A stretch of DNA of 64,000 nucleotides from Algoriphagus sp. (GTDB lineage: Bacteria > Bacteroidota > Bacteroidia > Cytophagales > Cyclobacteriaceae), in contig NZ_JAMWZB010000003.1 of the NCBI RefSeq assembly GCF_024305035.1, positions 124,001-188,000 of the forward strand. The letters are read 5' to 3'. This document shows, piece by piece, positions 44,851-57,131 of this stretch (within the stretch, counting starts at the first letter, position 1; each line of letters starts with the position of its first letter). A program made the position numbers and the translations under genes. A model generated the notes under the pieces. That model did not search any database. It was not told the DNA's origin and saw nothing but the letters and a program-made list of their open reading frames with translations.

Positions 44851-45551
44851 TGGTTCGACTTAGGAGCTAAAAATTTTCGAATGACGATTTGAGCTTGGGC
44901 CAGGTGGTCTCCATAGCGATTGAAACCTATATTTCCATCCAAATTATCACTAAAAGTCAGCAGCATGGTTCCTTCTCCTGCAATATCCAAATAAGGACCG
45001 ATCCGATAACTCAAGCCTGCACGAATGGGCACATAGCCAGTAACTGTGTTATTTTTGATTGGAGTTTCTTCTGAATTAAACGATTTGGTCTGTTTGGTAT
45101 TGACCCGCATAACCCCAAGTCCAAATCCCCCATAAATATTAAATCGGGTACGGTGCATGTGATTAGAAAATGGGATTAAATTCATGCTGGGCATCAGGTC
45201 TATATAAGCCGCATTCCCTTTTGCGGTAAATGAGGCATTTTCTGCAAACCAGGCATCTTGAAGGAGCGGACCGGGATCTCCCCCACTTTGAATCCATTGT
45301 ACTCCAGTAGTGGCGCGCAGGTCAACCCTCGAACTGAGCCGCTTGGTCATGGAAAGGGAAAAAGAGGGCTTAATTTCAAAGTTGAACGAACGGTATTGTC
45401 CACCATTGTCTAAATAGGCAAAAGAAGGCCCAAGACCCAACGAAACAAGATGATCTCTTGATATTCGCTCTTTGTAAAAGTTCTGCGAAAATGAGGAAAA
45501 ACTGACTAAAAGAGCGCCAAGAATCATAGAAAATGGAAGGAGATTTTTCAT
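44847..45551 (-). CDS. Outer membrane beta-barrel protein
   Basis: 234 residues from the ATG at 45551, which starts a signal peptide (NLLPFSMILGALLVSFSSFSQ). A longer frame from 45632 would place 27 residues before it and is rejected. The mature protein alternates hydrophobic and polar residues in strands (FEIKPSFSLSMTKRLSSRVDLRATTGVQW, ARTFNIYGG-like segments) and ends in an aromatic-rich strand, typical of an 8-stranded porin-like barrel. Function unknown. It shares a terminator with the nusG paralogue. Confidence 0.75.
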   Translation of the reverse strand: MKNLLPFSMILGALLVSFSSFSQNFYKERISRDHLVSLGLGPSFAYLDNGGQYRSFNFEIKPSFSLSMTKRLSSRVDLRATTGVQWIQSGGDPGPLLQDAWFAENASFTAKGNAAYIDLMPSMNLIPFSNHMHRTRFNIYGGFGLGVMRVNTKQTKSFNSEETPIKNNTVTGYVPIRAGLSYRIGPYLDIAGEGTMLLTFSDNLDGNIGFNRYGDHLAQAQIVIRKFLAPKSNQ

Positions 45552-45768
45552 AGTTTTCAGCTTTATTACTGTTGAAATTCGGAATATGAAATCAAACAAG
45601 ATTAAAAAGTCACACACTGCGATGAGTATCAACCCTTCCAGACTCCATGTGACCTGTGAAAATCAATTATAGACGCATGAAAATTTGCAACAAGCATGCC
45701 AAGGAGTCTGGTATTCTGAATATAAAAACTTTAAAAGGTTAAAAATAAATGTTTTAATAGTTTTATAA

Positions 45769-45957
45769 TCAGCTAGTTTCAAAAACTTTTTGAATGCTTG
45801 CTTCGGTGTTCTTTAATTTTTCACGACATATATTAACCAATTCTGAAGCTTCATTAACTAATTGAGAAAGTTCATCCACGCTCTTTTTTCCTTCTTCGAG
45901 TTGGGTGACGATCAGTTCTAGTCGCTGCATGGCATCGGTATAATTTAATTCCTTCAT
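45769..45957 (-). CDS. xseB: Exodeoxyribonuclease VII small subunit
   Basis: 62 residues with the XseB signature: NYTDAMQRLELIVTQLEEGKKSVDELSQLVNEASELVNICREKL. It forms the accessory subunit that with XseA degrades single-stranded DNA to oligonucleotides. It starts within the end of xseA (4-bp ATGA overlap), giving coupled translation. Confidence 0.93.
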   Translation of the reverse strand: MKELNYTDAMQRLELIVTQLEEGKKSVDELSQLVNEASELVNICREKLKNTEASIQKVFETS

Positions 45958-47264
45958 AGCGTTTCGATTTCAGTAATTTTGCTTTTGATTTTTTGGCTTT
46001 GGCTGTAGGTGATCATATCGTCTTGAAGCTTTGGATTAGCGAGTTGAATCGGTTTTCCGCCGATTTCACTGCGGGTGTAGCCTCGAGATAGAATGGCGTG
46101 CGGATTGAGTTGTTCCAGTTGTTTTTCTAAAAAATCAAGCTGAGAACTAGAGTTTTTCAAAACTGACATGGAAGCTCGAACCAAACGCTGATTAAATTGA
46201 TTCAATTTTTCATGTTGATTTTGGAGGTTATAGTTACTGCTTTGTAAAACTCGGTGCTGCTGAGATTTTAGTTTTTCAGTTTCTATATTCAATTTTGATT
46301 GAACCGCACTTTTTAAGCGGAGGTGGATTTGGGAAAGTTCTTCGGCTGTAGTTTTAAGTTGCTGCTGACTGAGTCGCTCAATTCGATTAATCAATAACTT
46401 GATATTTTCCTCAAAAATCCGAAATGCAGAGAGTAGAAACTCAGCGACGGCCGTTGGGGTCTTCAGACGAGTGTGTGCTACCAGATCTGCTATTGTTTCA
46501 TCCCGCTCATGTCCTATTCCTGTCAATACTGGGAGGGATGCTTGGGCTATTTTTGCAGCTAATCGATAATCATCAAAGCAATCTAAATCCAGCTGCGCTC
46601 CACCTCCCCGGATTAAAACAATGGCTTCAAACCCCATTTTGGTTTGATCTTTTTCAATAGCTTCGAAAGCTTTGATTAGACCATTTACAGCTTCATTTCC
46701 CTGCATTGGCGCAGCATACAAACGATGGTAAACTTTATACCCAGCAGCGTTTTGTTCCAGCTGATGGATGAAGTCTCCGTAACCCGCGGCAGTTGGGCTG
46801 GAAATAATAGCGATTTTTTGGATGATCTGAGGAAAAGGCCGGCTTGCATTCATTCGAAGTAAACCTTCCCTTGTCAATTGGTCCACCGTCTCTTGTCGAA
46901 CTCTTGCCCGTTCCCCCAAAGAAAAAGAGGCATCAACATCCTTGATGGTTAAGCTAAATCCATAAATGGGATGAAAAGTAGCTTGAACTTGAGCGAGGAT
47001 TTTCATGCCGTTTTTCAATCCCGAACCGGTGATACTTTCAAACCTGGAAGCAATCCCCCGAAAGGTGAATTGCCAACAGTTGGATCGCATTTTGGCTAGA
47101 ACTTGGTTGCCTTGCTTCTCGACTAATTCAAAGTAAGCATGGCCCTGAGGAGCTTGCCTAAAATCGGCAATTTCTCCAATTACCCAATAGTTCGGCTCTA
47201 GCTCATTTTCAAAGGTAAGTTTGATCAGTTCGCCCAGTTGGGATATGGAATAGGCATTTTCCAC
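45954..47264 (-). CDS. xseA: Exodeoxyribonuclease VII large subunit
   Basis: 436 residues from a GTG at 47264. The OB-fold (FELVEKQGNQVLAKMR and so on) occupies about 1-110, the nuclease domain about 125-320 with IAIISSPTAAGYGDF, VLIRGGGAQLDLDCFDDY and LPVLTGIGHERDETIADLVAHTRLKTPTAVAEFL, and a long coiled coil follows to the XseB-binding tail. dapA lies 3 bp upstream of the start, so xseA, xseB and dapA form one unit. Confidence 0.95.
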   Translation of the reverse strand: MENAYSISQLGELIKLTFENELEPNYWVIGEIADFRQAPQGHAYFELVEKQGNQVLAKMRSNCWQFTFRGIASRFESITGSGLKNGMKILAQVQATFHPIYGFSLTIKDVDASFSLGERARVRQETVDQLTREGLLRMNASRPFPQIIQKIAIISSPTAAGYGDFIHQLEQNAAGYKVYHRLYAAPMQGNEAVNGLIKAFEAIEKDQTKMGFEAIVLIRGGGAQLDLDCFDDYRLAAKIAQASLPVLTGIGHERDETIADLVAHTRLKTPTAVAEFLLSAFRIFEENIKLLINRIERLSQQQLKTTAEELSQIHLRLKSAVQSKLNIETEKLKSQQHRVLQSSNYNLQNQHEKLNQFNQRLVRASMSVLKNSSSQLDFLEKQLEQLNPHAILSRGYTRSEIGGKPIQLANPKLQDDMITYSQSQKIKSKITEIETL

Positions 47265-47267
47265 CTT

Positions 47268-48131
47268 TTAATTCATTTTTTTGTGAACTTCCTGGATTTG
47301 TAAATTCAGGTCAATACTTGCTCTGAGCATGGGTAGGCGGACTTGATCACCACAAATTCCTAAGTGGGAAAGCAAGTTCTTGATTCCTACCGGATTTCCT
47401 TCGACATACATTAAATCATTGTAAGGAATTAAGGAAAAAGCGGAAATTAAACGCTCTTCTTCAGACCCATGGCATAAATCGCGGAAATTGGAGGGTAGCG
47501 CATTTGCCAGGACAGAAATCACTCCGACTCCTCCAATGCTCAAAATTGATTTGGTCAAAATATCATCTCCGGAGATCAATAAAAAATCTTTTGGCTTATT
47601 GGCAGCAATTCGCATACATTGTTCTAAATTCCCGCTGGCTTCTTTCATTCCTATAATGTTGGGATGCTGGGCAAGGGCCAGTGTGGTATCCGCTGTCATA
47701 TTAGACATGGTACGACCGGGAACATTATAAAGAATGACCGGAACAGGACAGGCATCTGCAATGGCTCTGTAATGAGCGATGATTCCGGCCTGACTAGGTT
47801 TGTTGTAATAAGGGCTGACCGATAGAATTGCGTCGATTCCTTTGAAATCCGTTTGAGCAATTTGATCTAATACGGCTTGTGTATTATTTCCGCCAATTCC
47901 ATAGACCAGCGGAACTCTTCCTCTGTTATGTTCAATGCAGGTGTTCAGTACCAGTTTCTTTTCAGCTGGAGAGAGGGTGGCTGACTCACCCGTAGTTCCC
48001 AAGACTACCAAATAATCAACTCCCCCTGCCAAGGTGAAATCAATCAGTCTTTTTAAGGATTGAAAATCGATGCTATAATCGTCATGAAATGGAGTTACTA
48101 GCGCCACTCCCGTACCCGTAAATGGATTCAT
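47268..48131 (-). CDS. dapA: 4-hydroxy-tetrahydrodipicolinate synthase
   Basis: 287 residues, TIM barrel. The Thr-Thr pair is in LGTTGESATLS, the Tyr in PVILYNVPGRTMSNM and the Schiff-base Lys in IIGMKEASGN near residue 162. It condenses pyruvate with aspartate semialdehyde for lysine and meso-diaminopimelate (peptidoglycan). The start ATG at 48131 is served by a TATCTTTG -7 element on the minus strand. First gene of the dapA-xseA-xseB unit. Confidence 0.95.
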   Translation of the reverse strand: MNPFTGTGVALVTPFHDDYSIDFQSLKRLIDFTLAGGVDYLVVLGTTGESATLSPAEKKLVLNTCIEHNRGRVPLVYGIGGNNTQAVLDQIAQTDFKGIDAILSVSPYYNKPSQAGIIAHYRAIADACPVPVILYNVPGRTMSNMTADTTLALAQHPNIIGMKEASGNLEQCMRIAANKPKDFLLISGDDILTKSILSIGGVGVISVLANALPSNFRDLCHGSEEERLISAFSLIPYNDLMYVEGNPVGIKNLLSHLGICGDQVRLPMLRASIDLNLQIQEVHKKMN

Positions 48132-48153
48132 TCGTTAAGTTAATTGTGGGATT

Positions 48154-48161
48154 CAAAGATA
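48154..48161 (-). promoter_or_regulatory. Bacteroidota -7 element before dapA
   Basis: The minus strand reads TATCTTTG, a full match to TAnnTTTG, 23 bp before the dapA start. A -33 TTTG is not clear at the expected distance. Confidence 0.6.
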
Positions 48162-48228
48162 AAGCCTTCCAGTCGGAAAGTCAGGTGATGTATGTTATTT
48201 CGTACAAATCTGGGTTGGAAATAGCAGG

Positions 48229-48372
48229 ATGAAAGTGAACCTAATGATTGGTCCACTTTACTTTTTTATGGGTTGGATTCAAGCAAATGAACAAGCCTCC
48301 TGCATTTTACCAGCAGATTTTTTTGAACAGAGCTATTCAAATAAGTCTAAATTCATGCTTTTAGTTTCTTAA
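48229..48372 (+). other. Doubtful 47-codon ORF in the dapA-ligA gap
   Basis: ATG at 48229 to TAA at 48370-48372, on the strand opposite to both flanking genes, encodes a peptide with MKVNLMIGPLYFFMGWIQ at its start. No motif or clear leader supports it. A dyad TAGTTT/AAACTA lies near its end (48362-48375). The rest of the 48132-48405 gap holds only the dapA promoter. Confidence 0.2.
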
Positions 48373-48405
48373 ACTAGCGATTTTTAGCCACTGCTGGATG
48401 ACTGA

Positions 48406-50925
<2,520 letters not shown>

Positions 50926-50979
50926 TCACAAGTACAAAAAGGACAAACAAAAATCAGCGACTGCATAGGATTCCTTGGT

Positions 50980-50987
50980 TATATTTG
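50980..50987 (+). promoter_or_regulatory. Bacteroidota -7 element before the TetR gene
   Basis: TATATTTG matches TAnnTTTG and lies 17 bp before the ATG at 51004, in the divergent ligA/TetR region. No -33 TTTG is evident. Confidence 0.5.
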
Positions 50988-51003
50988 TTTTAAAAATTAA
51001 TTA

Positions 51004-51636
51004 ATGGGATCTAAAGCCACCACTGAGAATAAGATTTTAGACGTTGCCCTCCATTTTTTTTTGAAAAAGGGCTTCCGCAAAACTACTATGGAGGAAATAG
51101 CTCAGGATTTGGGAATGAGTAAAAAGACCTTGTATAAATTTTACCCTGGCAAACTTGATCTTCTTTCAGCAGCATTTGAAAGGTTGAAAACCAGACTGAC
51201 GGCTAAAACAGAAGCAATTCTAGATAATCGCTACATCAGTTTTCCCCTCAAACTCAAGTCTACCCTCTCAGTAGTTGCAACCTATTTGGCACCGATCAGT
51301 CCAGAGCTGTTCGATGATTTAAAAACCCTTGCCCCTGAGGTTTGGGAAGATTTGCGAAGCTACATCAATGAATCTGCGTATTTGCGATTTCAAAAACTAA
51401 TTGCCGAAGGAGTCGAACTAGGCTTGGTCAAGGCCAATCTAAATGTCAGCTTGGTGGTTATGCTCTATGCGGCGGCGGTCCAGTGCTTACTTGACCCCAA
51501 CTATCGCTCGCAGTTTCCGGAAAGTATTCAGAAGGGAGTGGACATCCCGGCATCGGATATTTACGATCAGGCGATTTCAATCTTGTATGAAGGCATTTTG
51601 ACCGAAGAAGCCCGAAATGAATTTACCAACGCATAA
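51004..51636 (+). CDS. TetR-family transcriptional regulator
   Basis: 210 residues. The N-terminal helix-turn-helix is typical of TetR: KILDVALHFFLKKGFRKTTMEEIAQDLGMSKKTLYKFYPGKLDLL (residues 9-53). The ligand-binding part is helical and unassigned. There is no transporter or enzyme beside it; it is divergent from ligA and upstream of metG by 60 bp, neither an obvious target. The name ACR/YcdC-like is possible. The effector is unknown. Confidence 0.88.
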   Translation: MGSKATTENKILDVALHFFLKKGFRKTTMEEIAQDLGMSKKTLYKFYPGKLDLLSAAFERLKTRLTAKTEAILDNRYISFPLKLKSTLSVVATYLAPISPELFDDLKTLAPEVWEDLRSYINESAYLRFQKLIAEGVELGLVKANLNVSLVVMLYAAAVQCLLDPNYRSQFPESIQKGVDIPASDIYDQAISILYEGILTEEARNEFTNA

Positions 51637-51658
51637 AGCTAGCTTCTGTTGATTTCCT

Positions 51659-51666
51659 TATCTTTG
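51659..51666 (+). promoter_or_regulatory. Bacteroidota -7 element before metG
   Basis: TATCTTTG, a full consensus match, lies 33 bp before the metG ATG and just after the TetR stop codon. Confidence 0.65.
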
Positions 51667-51699
51667 CCCTTTGTAATTTTCTAGAAAAATCGATCCTCC

Positions 51700-53760
51700 A
51701 TGACGAGCAAAAATTTCAAACGCTATACCATTACTTCTGCCTTACCTTATGCCAATGGGCCGCTTCACATCGGTCATTTGGCGGGTTGTTATATTCCATC
51801 AGATATTTATGTGCGATACCTTCGCTCGTTGAAAAAAGACGTGCTCTATGTCTGTGGCTCCGATGAACATGGGGTAGCCATTACCATCAAAGCACGAAAG
51901 GAAGGTAAAAGCCCTCAGGAAGTGGTCGATTTTTATCATGGATTGATGAAGCAAAGCTTTGAGAAATTCGGGATTAGTTTTGATCATTATTCCCGTACTT
52001 CAGCTCAAATTCATCATGAAACTGCTCAGGGATTTTTTAAAGATTTGTACGAAAAAGGCGAGTTTTTGGAGCAGCGAAATGATCAATATTACGATGAAGA
52101 GGCAGGGCAGTTTTTGGCCGATCGATACATTGAAGGGACTTGCCCAAAATGCGGTTTTGAACATGCTTATGGGGATCAATGCGAAAAATGCGGGTCCTCG
52201 CTCAGTCCTTCAGAGCTAATTAACCCCCGGTCTAAACTTAGTGGAAGAACACCGGTATTGAAAGAAACCAAACACTGGTTTTTAGATTTGGCTCGTTACC
52301 AGGATTTTCTCAAAAAGTGGATACTGGAAGAGCATGCTGCCGATTGGAAAAATAATGTGCTTGGGCAGTGTCGCTCTTGGCTTGAAGCAGGAGATGGGCT
52401 TCAAGCTCGATCGATGACCAGAGATTTGGATTGGGGCATCCCAGTCCCACTTCAGGATGCAGAAGGGAAGGTGCTTTACGTGTGGTTTGATGCACCGATT
52501 GGATATATCTCTTCAACCAAAGAATGGGCAGCAGCTCACCGAAAAGATTGGAGGCCGTACTGGCAAAGTGAAGATACGAAGTTGGTTCACTTTATCGGAA
52601 AGGATAATATTGTATTTCATTGTATCATTTTCCCGGCAATTTTAAAGACTCACGGTGGATATGTACTCCCAGACAATGTGCCTGCTAATGAATTTTTAAA
52701 TTTGGAAGGCGAGAAAATCTCGACCTCACGAAATTGGGCCGTTTGGCTTCACGAATACCTGGAGGAGTTTCCAGGAAAAGAGGATGTTCTTCGGTACGTA
52801 TTGACTGCCAATGCTCCCGAAACTAAAGATAATGACTTTAGTTGGAAAGATTTTCAAGCGAGAAATAATTCCGAATTGGTGGCTATTTATGGCAATTTTG
52901 TCAATCGAGCCGTCGTCTTGACCCATAAATATTACGAGGGCAAAATTCCAGAAAAAGGAGCACTCACGGGCTATGATCAAGAGATTTTAGGTGTTTTATT
53001 GGACTTTCCAGCTAAAATTTCCGCTTCACTTGAGCGATACCGATTTCGTGAAGCACTGGGCTTCATGATGGATTTAGCTCGCTTGGGTAACAAATATCTG
53101 GCAGATACTGAACCATGGAAAATGATCAAAACCGATCCTGTTCGGACCGCCACGATCATGAATATCGCCTTGAATATTGCTGCTAGCTTGGCGATTGTTT
53201 CTGAACCATTTTTGCCCTTTACCGCCCGAAAACTATTCGATTTGTTTGGAATGAAGGATAATGAATGGAAACAGGCTGGCCAGGCGGATTTGCTTCAGGA
53301 AGGAAAGTTTATTGGTCAGTTGGGACTTCTTTTTGAAAAAATCGAAGATGAGCTCGTAGAAAATCAAGTACAAAAATTACTCCATGCAAAAAAAATGAAT
53401 GAAGCTGCTAATCTCCCCATCACTCCGATGAAAGAGCTCATCAGTTACGATGACTTTGCAAAATTGGATATGCGAGTTGTGACTGTTTTGGAAGCTGAAA
53501 AAATGCCAAAGTCAAAAAAATTGCTCAAGTTGAAAATCGATGCGGGTGTGGGAGAGCGAACCGTGCTTAGTGGGGTTTCTGAGCATTTCGAGCCCGAATA
53601 TTTGATCGGCAAGCAGGTGGTCATGTTGATCAACCTGGCTCCACGGAAAATGATGGGAATAGATTCAGAAGGTATGATTTTGATGGCCGAAGATAAAGAT
53701 GGAAAACTGAAATTGCTGCAGCCTCACGAGGTGACTGCAGCAGGATCAACTATTAGTTGA
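51700..53760 (+). CDS. metG: Methionyl-tRNA synthetase
   Basis: 686 residues. HIGH motif in [14 protein letters not shown] (about 14-27); the KMSKS loop is KISTSR in [12 protein letters not shown]; a zinc-knuckle ([18 protein letters not shown]) lies near 147-164; the anticodon-binding helical domain follows, and a C-terminal EMAP/Trbp111-type tRNA-binding domain ([29 protein letters not shown]) occupies about 580-686. It charges tRNA-Met. A very strong terminator (53802-53840) follows. Confidence 0.97.
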   Translation: MTSKNFKRYTITSALPYANGPLHIGHLAGCYIPSDIYVRYLRSLKKDVLYVCGSDEHGVAITIKARKEGKSPQEVVDFYHGLMKQSFEKFGISFDHYSRTSAQIHHETAQGFFKDLYEKGEFLEQRNDQYYDEEAGQFLADRYIEGTCPKCGFEHAYGDQCEKCGSSLSPSELINPRSKLSGRTPVLKETKHWFLDLARYQDFLKKWILEEHAADWKNNVLGQCRSWLEAGDGLQARSMTRDLDWGIPVPLQDAEGKVLYVWFDAPIGYISSTKEWAAAHRKDWRPYWQSEDTKLVHFIGKDNIVFHCIIFPAILKTHGGYVLPDNVPANEFLNLEGEKISTSRNWAVWLHEYLEEFPGKEDVLRYVLTANAPETKDNDFSWKDFQARNNSELVAIYGNFVNRAVVLTHKYYEGKIPEKGALTGYDQEILGVLLDFPAKISASLERYRFREALGFMMDLARLGNKYLADTEPWKMIKTDPVRTATIMNIALNIAASLAIVSEPFLPFTARKLFDLFGMKDNEWKQAGQADLLQEGKFIGQLGLLFEKIEDELVENQVQKLLHAKKMNEAANLPITPMKELISYDDFAKLDMRVVTVLEAEKMPKSKKLLKLKIDAGVGERTVLSGVSEHFEPEYLIGKQVVMLINLAPRKMMGIDSEGMILMAEDKDGKLKLLQPHEVTAAGSTIS

Positions 53761-53801
53761 ACTGTTAGGGTCGAATTCAAAAAGAAAAACCCTTTTCCTA
53801 T

Positions 53802-53840
53802 AAAAAAACCTGTTAAATAAAGATTTGACAGGTTTTTTTT
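53802..53840 (+). terminator. Terminator of metG
   Basis: AAAAAACCTGT (53803-53813) and ACAGGTTTTTT (53828-53838) form an 11-bp stem with a 14-base loop and a T tract. Confidence 0.85.
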
Positions 53841-54150
53841 ATGGAGTATTATTAGTAGCCTAAGCCGACGGACCTTGTACTTTCAAGTTGAATTTCAACA
53901 ATTTATTTGCTGGTCAGACTGCAGGGAATCAGGTAAGATTTCTAGTTCAAAAGCACTGAATTGTGACAAAAGTCACCGAGGAATAATGCCTATTAGATTA
54001 AATTAATGTTAATTTGAAATTGCTTGTAATTCGGTCTTATCACCCATTATCCAAAAGCCGAATAGGTCTAGTCAGCGCTTAACGTATTCAGAAGGCTTGT
54101 CTCACCGATACAGCTTCCAGTAACACCCACACACACCCAAAATAATTTCC
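53841..54150. other. 310-bp gene-free leader of the PAS kinase gene
   Basis: No ORF or RNA gene is visible. It holds a CRP/FNR-like dyad (53962-53977), an AT-rich dyad AAATTAAT/GTTAATTT around 53999-54014 and a CA repeat (54124-54138) just before the ATG at 54151. It is likely the promoter region of the sensor kinase. Confidence 0.6.
53962..53977. promoter_or_regulatory. CRP/FNR-family-like site
   Basis: TGTGA-N6-TCACC (TGTGACAAAAGTCACC) differs by one base from the CRP consensus TGTGA-N6-TCACA and lies 174 bp upstream of the kinase start. GTGAC/GTCAC are perfectly inverted. Whether a Crp-family protein binds is inferred. Confidence 0.4.
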
Positions 54151-55641
54151 ATGGCAAAGAAGCTAATGGCCGTAAAAGAGGTTAAGCAGACCATTGAATT
54201 AAATTCTGAATTTGGAAATACCTTTCAATTTGCCGCTATCGGCATGGCCTTGGTAAATCAAGAAGGTCGATGGATCGCAGTGAATAAGAGCTTGTGTAAA
54301 ATCCTGGGCTTTACCGAGGAAGAGCTCCAGTCCTTGAGTTTTCAAGATATTACCCATCCAGAGGACTTAGAAAAAGATTTGGAGTTTACTTCACAGCTAT
54401 TTAATCGGAAAATTGAATCCTTTCAAATAGACAAGCGATACATCAAAAAATCAGGTGAACCGATTTGGATTACTTTGACCGGATCGGCTATCTGGAATGA
54501 TGACGGGAGTTTTCGGTACTTCATCGCCCAAATTCAGGATATTTCCCTGCGGAAAGAAGCCCTTGAACGCTTGGCTGATCGGGAGCGACTCTTTCGAAGT
54601 ATTTTTAATTCTACCTTTCAATTTATTGGGTTTTTGGACAAGAATGGGATTTTACAAGAAGCCAACCAAACTGCACTTGATTTTGCAGGCATCAAGTTGG
54701 AGGATGTGGGCGGAAAATATTTTTGGGATTGCTACTGGTGGCAGATTTCCCCGGAAACGCAACAGAAGCTGAAATCCAGCGTGGCAAGAGCTGCCCGGGG
54801 GGAATTTGTGGCGTATGAAGTGGAAGTCTGGGGAAGAGATCAAATCCCCTCCACGATTGTTTTTAACCTAAAGCCGGTTTTCAATACCAATAATCAAGTT
54901 TTGGCCTTGATTGCAGAAGGAAGATTGATTCAGGACATTGTAGAGGCAAGAAATGAGTTGATCCAAAAAAATCAGGAATTGGAGCAATTTACCTCCATTG
55001 CTTCCCATGACTTGCGTGAGCCTTTGCGCATGGTAAAAAGTTTTGGGGAATTGTTGCAGCGTAATTATTCCCAAAAGGTAGATGAAAAGGGAAAGAAATA
55101 CATTGAGTTGATGGTCAGCGCTTCACAAAGAATGGGGAATTTGATCGAGGATTTACTCCGCTACAGCAGGGTAGGCAATGATCTGACCCCTGTGGAGGAG
55201 ATCTCCTTAGCCGAATTGCTAGGTGAAATTAAAGGCCTTTTTGCAGAATTAATCGATGAAAAAAAAGCCAGGCTGCGTTTCAAAAAGCTACCTGTAATTC
55301 GGGCTAGAAAAGTTCCACTTCAATTGCTGTTTCAGAATCTTATTGGAAATGCACTAAAATATCAAGCTCCGGGTAACTTTCCTGTAATTTCTTTAGAAGT
55401 TGAAGATGTGGGGAGTTTTTGGAAATTCCGTATTACAGATAATGGAATAGGAATAGAGAAAAAATACCTGGAGGATGTTTTTAGTCTCTTTAAGAGGTTG
55501 CACACCAATCAGGAATACCCCGGTACTGGACTGGGGCTTTCCTTATGTAAAAAAATTATTCAACAGCATGGTGGAAACATTTGGATTGAATCCGAGTTGG
55601 GCAAGGGGTCTACGGTTTATTTTACAATTAAAAAAAATTGA
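54151..55641 (+). CDS. PAS-domain sensor histidine kinase
   Basis: 496 residues, no membrane helices. Two PAS domains: about 20-135 (FAAIGMALVNQEGRWIAVNKSLCKILGFTEEEL) and about 150-265 (FRSIFNSTFQFIGFLDKNGILQEANQTALDF). A HisKA domain has the phospho-acceptor His in SIASHDLREPLRMVKSF near residue 285; the ATPase domain has the N box NLIGNALKYQ, DNGIGI and GTGLGLS. It is a cytosolic kinase sensing an internal signal. A stand-alone receiver follows 157 bp downstream on the same strand. Confidence 0.92.
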   Translation: MAKKLMAVKEVKQTIELNSEFGNTFQFAAIGMALVNQEGRWIAVNKSLCKILGFTEEELQSLSFQDITHPEDLEKDLEFTSQLFNRKIESFQIDKRYIKKSGEPIWITLTGSAIWNDDGSFRYFIAQIQDISLRKEALERLADRERLFRSIFNSTFQFIGFLDKNGILQEANQTALDFAGIKLEDVGGKYFWDCYWWQISPETQQKLKSSVARAARGEFVAYEVEVWGRDQIPSTIVFNLKPVFNTNNQVLALIAEGRLIQDIVEARNELIQKNQELEQFTSIASHDLREPLRMVKSFGELLQRNYSQKVDEKGKKYIELMVSASQRMGNLIEDLLRYSRVGNDLTPVEEISLAELLGEIKGLFAELIDEKKARLRFKKLPVIRARKVPLQLLFQNLIGNALKYQAPGNFPVISLEVEDVGSFWKFRITDNGIGIEKKYLEDVFSLFKRLHTNQEYPGTGLGLSLCKKIIQQHGGNIWIESELGKGSTVYFTIKKN

Positions 55642-55798
55642 AAATTTCTTAGAAAAGGTTACTTTCCAGTGGTGATTTAGTTTCTTTACCTGAAAAAAGG
55701 CACAAAAAGTAAGAAAAATTGCTTGGTTAAAGTGAGGCGATGATGCCAACTAAGGGAAGGGCAGAAGGTGATGCTCCCATAATTCGTAATGACATAAA

Positions 55799-56209
55799 AT
55801 GAAAACCTATACTTTTCTTTTGGTGGAGGATAATGAAGGAGATGTACTTTTACTTTCGGAAGCTTTGGAGGATTCGGGTATTCCATTTCAATTGATGGCC
55901 CTACAAACTGGGCAAGAGGCTATCGATAAAATCAAGGAATTTAATCAGGATGAATTGCCTGATTTGGTGATTCTTGATATCAATCTCCCGGTAAAAAACG
56001 GGTTTGAGGTGATGAAGGAAATCCGAAAGAATCCCAAAACTGCGGATTTGCCGGTGATGATTCTTTCGACTTCCTCCACTATGGAGGATAGGCGAAAAGC
56101 TGATCCATTTCAGCCTAAACTTTTTTACACCAAACCTTCAGATTTTGGTGAATTTCCGGCTTTAGTCGAGGCGATTTTTGCTATTTTATCCACTGATTTT
56201 GAGAAATAG
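55799..56209 (+). CDS. Stand-alone response regulator (Rcp1-like)
   Basis: 136 residues. Receiver with acidic residues in LVEDNEGDVLLL, the phospho-acceptor Asp in VILDINLPVKNGFEV near residue 60 and Lys in FYTKPSDFGEF. The sequence is of the Rcp1/Rec type found with PAS or phytochrome kinases. There is no output domain, so it relays phosphate or works by protein contact. It is probably partner to the kinase 157 bp upstream. Confidence 0.88.
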   Translation: MKTYTFLLVEDNEGDVLLLSEALEDSGIPFQLMALQTGQEAIDKIKEFNQDELPDLVILDINLPVKNGFEVMKEIRKNPKTADLPVMILSTSSTMEDRRKADPFQPKLFYTKPSDFGEFPALVEAIFAILSTDFEK

Positions 56210-56228
56210 GGGATAGCTCATGGATTAA

Positions 56229-57131
56229 TTAATGTAGGGGACGCTTTTTAATCATGCCGCCTTTGGTGTCTTTGATGGGGTATTGAATGACAAAAGCCTT
56301 GGGATCGATTTTATCGATTTCGGTTTGGATTTTAGTAATTTCCAGACGGGTAATCACACAAAAAAGGACATTGCGATCAGGGTTTTTAGCTTTCTCTCCA
56401 AACCCTCCATCGGCTTTAAACGCAGTTACCCCACGGCCTAAGTCGTAGGTAATTTTGGTTTTGATTTCATCTGAATAATTGGAAATAATCATCACACCGA
56501 TGTATTCTTCCACGCCATTGATCAGGAAATCTACCATTTTTGATGCCGAGAAATAGGTTAGCATAGAATACATCGCAGTTTCTAAATTCACAAAAATGGC
56601 GGCTACGATAAAAAGCAACACGTTGAAAACGGTTATAAAATCACCTACGGTGAGACTGGATTTCCGAGAAACCTGAATCGCCAAAACCTCAGTTCCGTCA
56701 ATAACCGCTCCTCCTCGGATCGCAAAGCCAATTCCACTTCCTAAGAAGAATCCTCCAAAAACGGCAATCAACAATTTGTCAGCAGTGATCGCGGGGATTT
56801 CGATGTAGTGGACCAGCAGTGCCAAGGCAAAAATGGCTAAGGTGCTTTTGATCGCAAACCAAAGCGAAACTTGTCGGTATCCTAAGTAAATAAAAGGTAA
56901 ATTGACTAAAATAATCAATACGGATAAATTGAGTGGGGTGAGGATTTCCAATAAAAGAGAAACCCCCATGGCACCCCCGTCAAAAAAACCGTTAGGCAAT
57001 AGAAACCCTTTTAATCCAATACTTGCCATGACAACACCGATGCCAATAAAAATCACATCTTTGACCTGTCTCCATACCGTCACTCGCTGTGCCCAAGCCG
57101 CATCTGGAATAGTTAATATTCGTTTTACCAT
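56229..57131 (-). CDS. YitT-family membrane protein (DUF2179)
   Basis: 300 residues. About five or six hydrophobic segments in the first 200 residues (DVIFIGIGVVMASIGLKGFLLP, VLIILVNLPFIYLGY, FGGFFLGSGIGFAIRGGAVIDGTEVLA) and a C-terminal cytosolic DUF2179 domain (VMIISNYSDEIKTKITYDLGRGVTAF, LFCVITRLEITKIQTEIDKIDPKAFV). YitT proteins are common, with no settled function. Divergent from the Anbu operon. Confidence 0.88.
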   Translation of the reverse strand: MVKRILTIPDAAWAQRVTVWRQVKDVIFIGIGVVMASIGLKGFLLPNGFFDGGAMGVSLLLEILTPLNLSVLIILVNLPFIYLGYRQVSLWFAIKSTLAIFALALLVHYIEIPAITADKLLIAVFGGFFLGSGIGFAIRGGAVIDGTEVLAIQVSRKSSLTVGDFITVFNVLLFIVAAIFVNLETAMYSMLTYFSASKMVDFLINGVEEYIGVMIISNYSDEIKTKITYDLGRGVTAFKADGGFGEKAKNPDRNVLFCVITRLEITKIQTEIDKIDPKAFVIQYPIKDTKGGMIKKRPLH

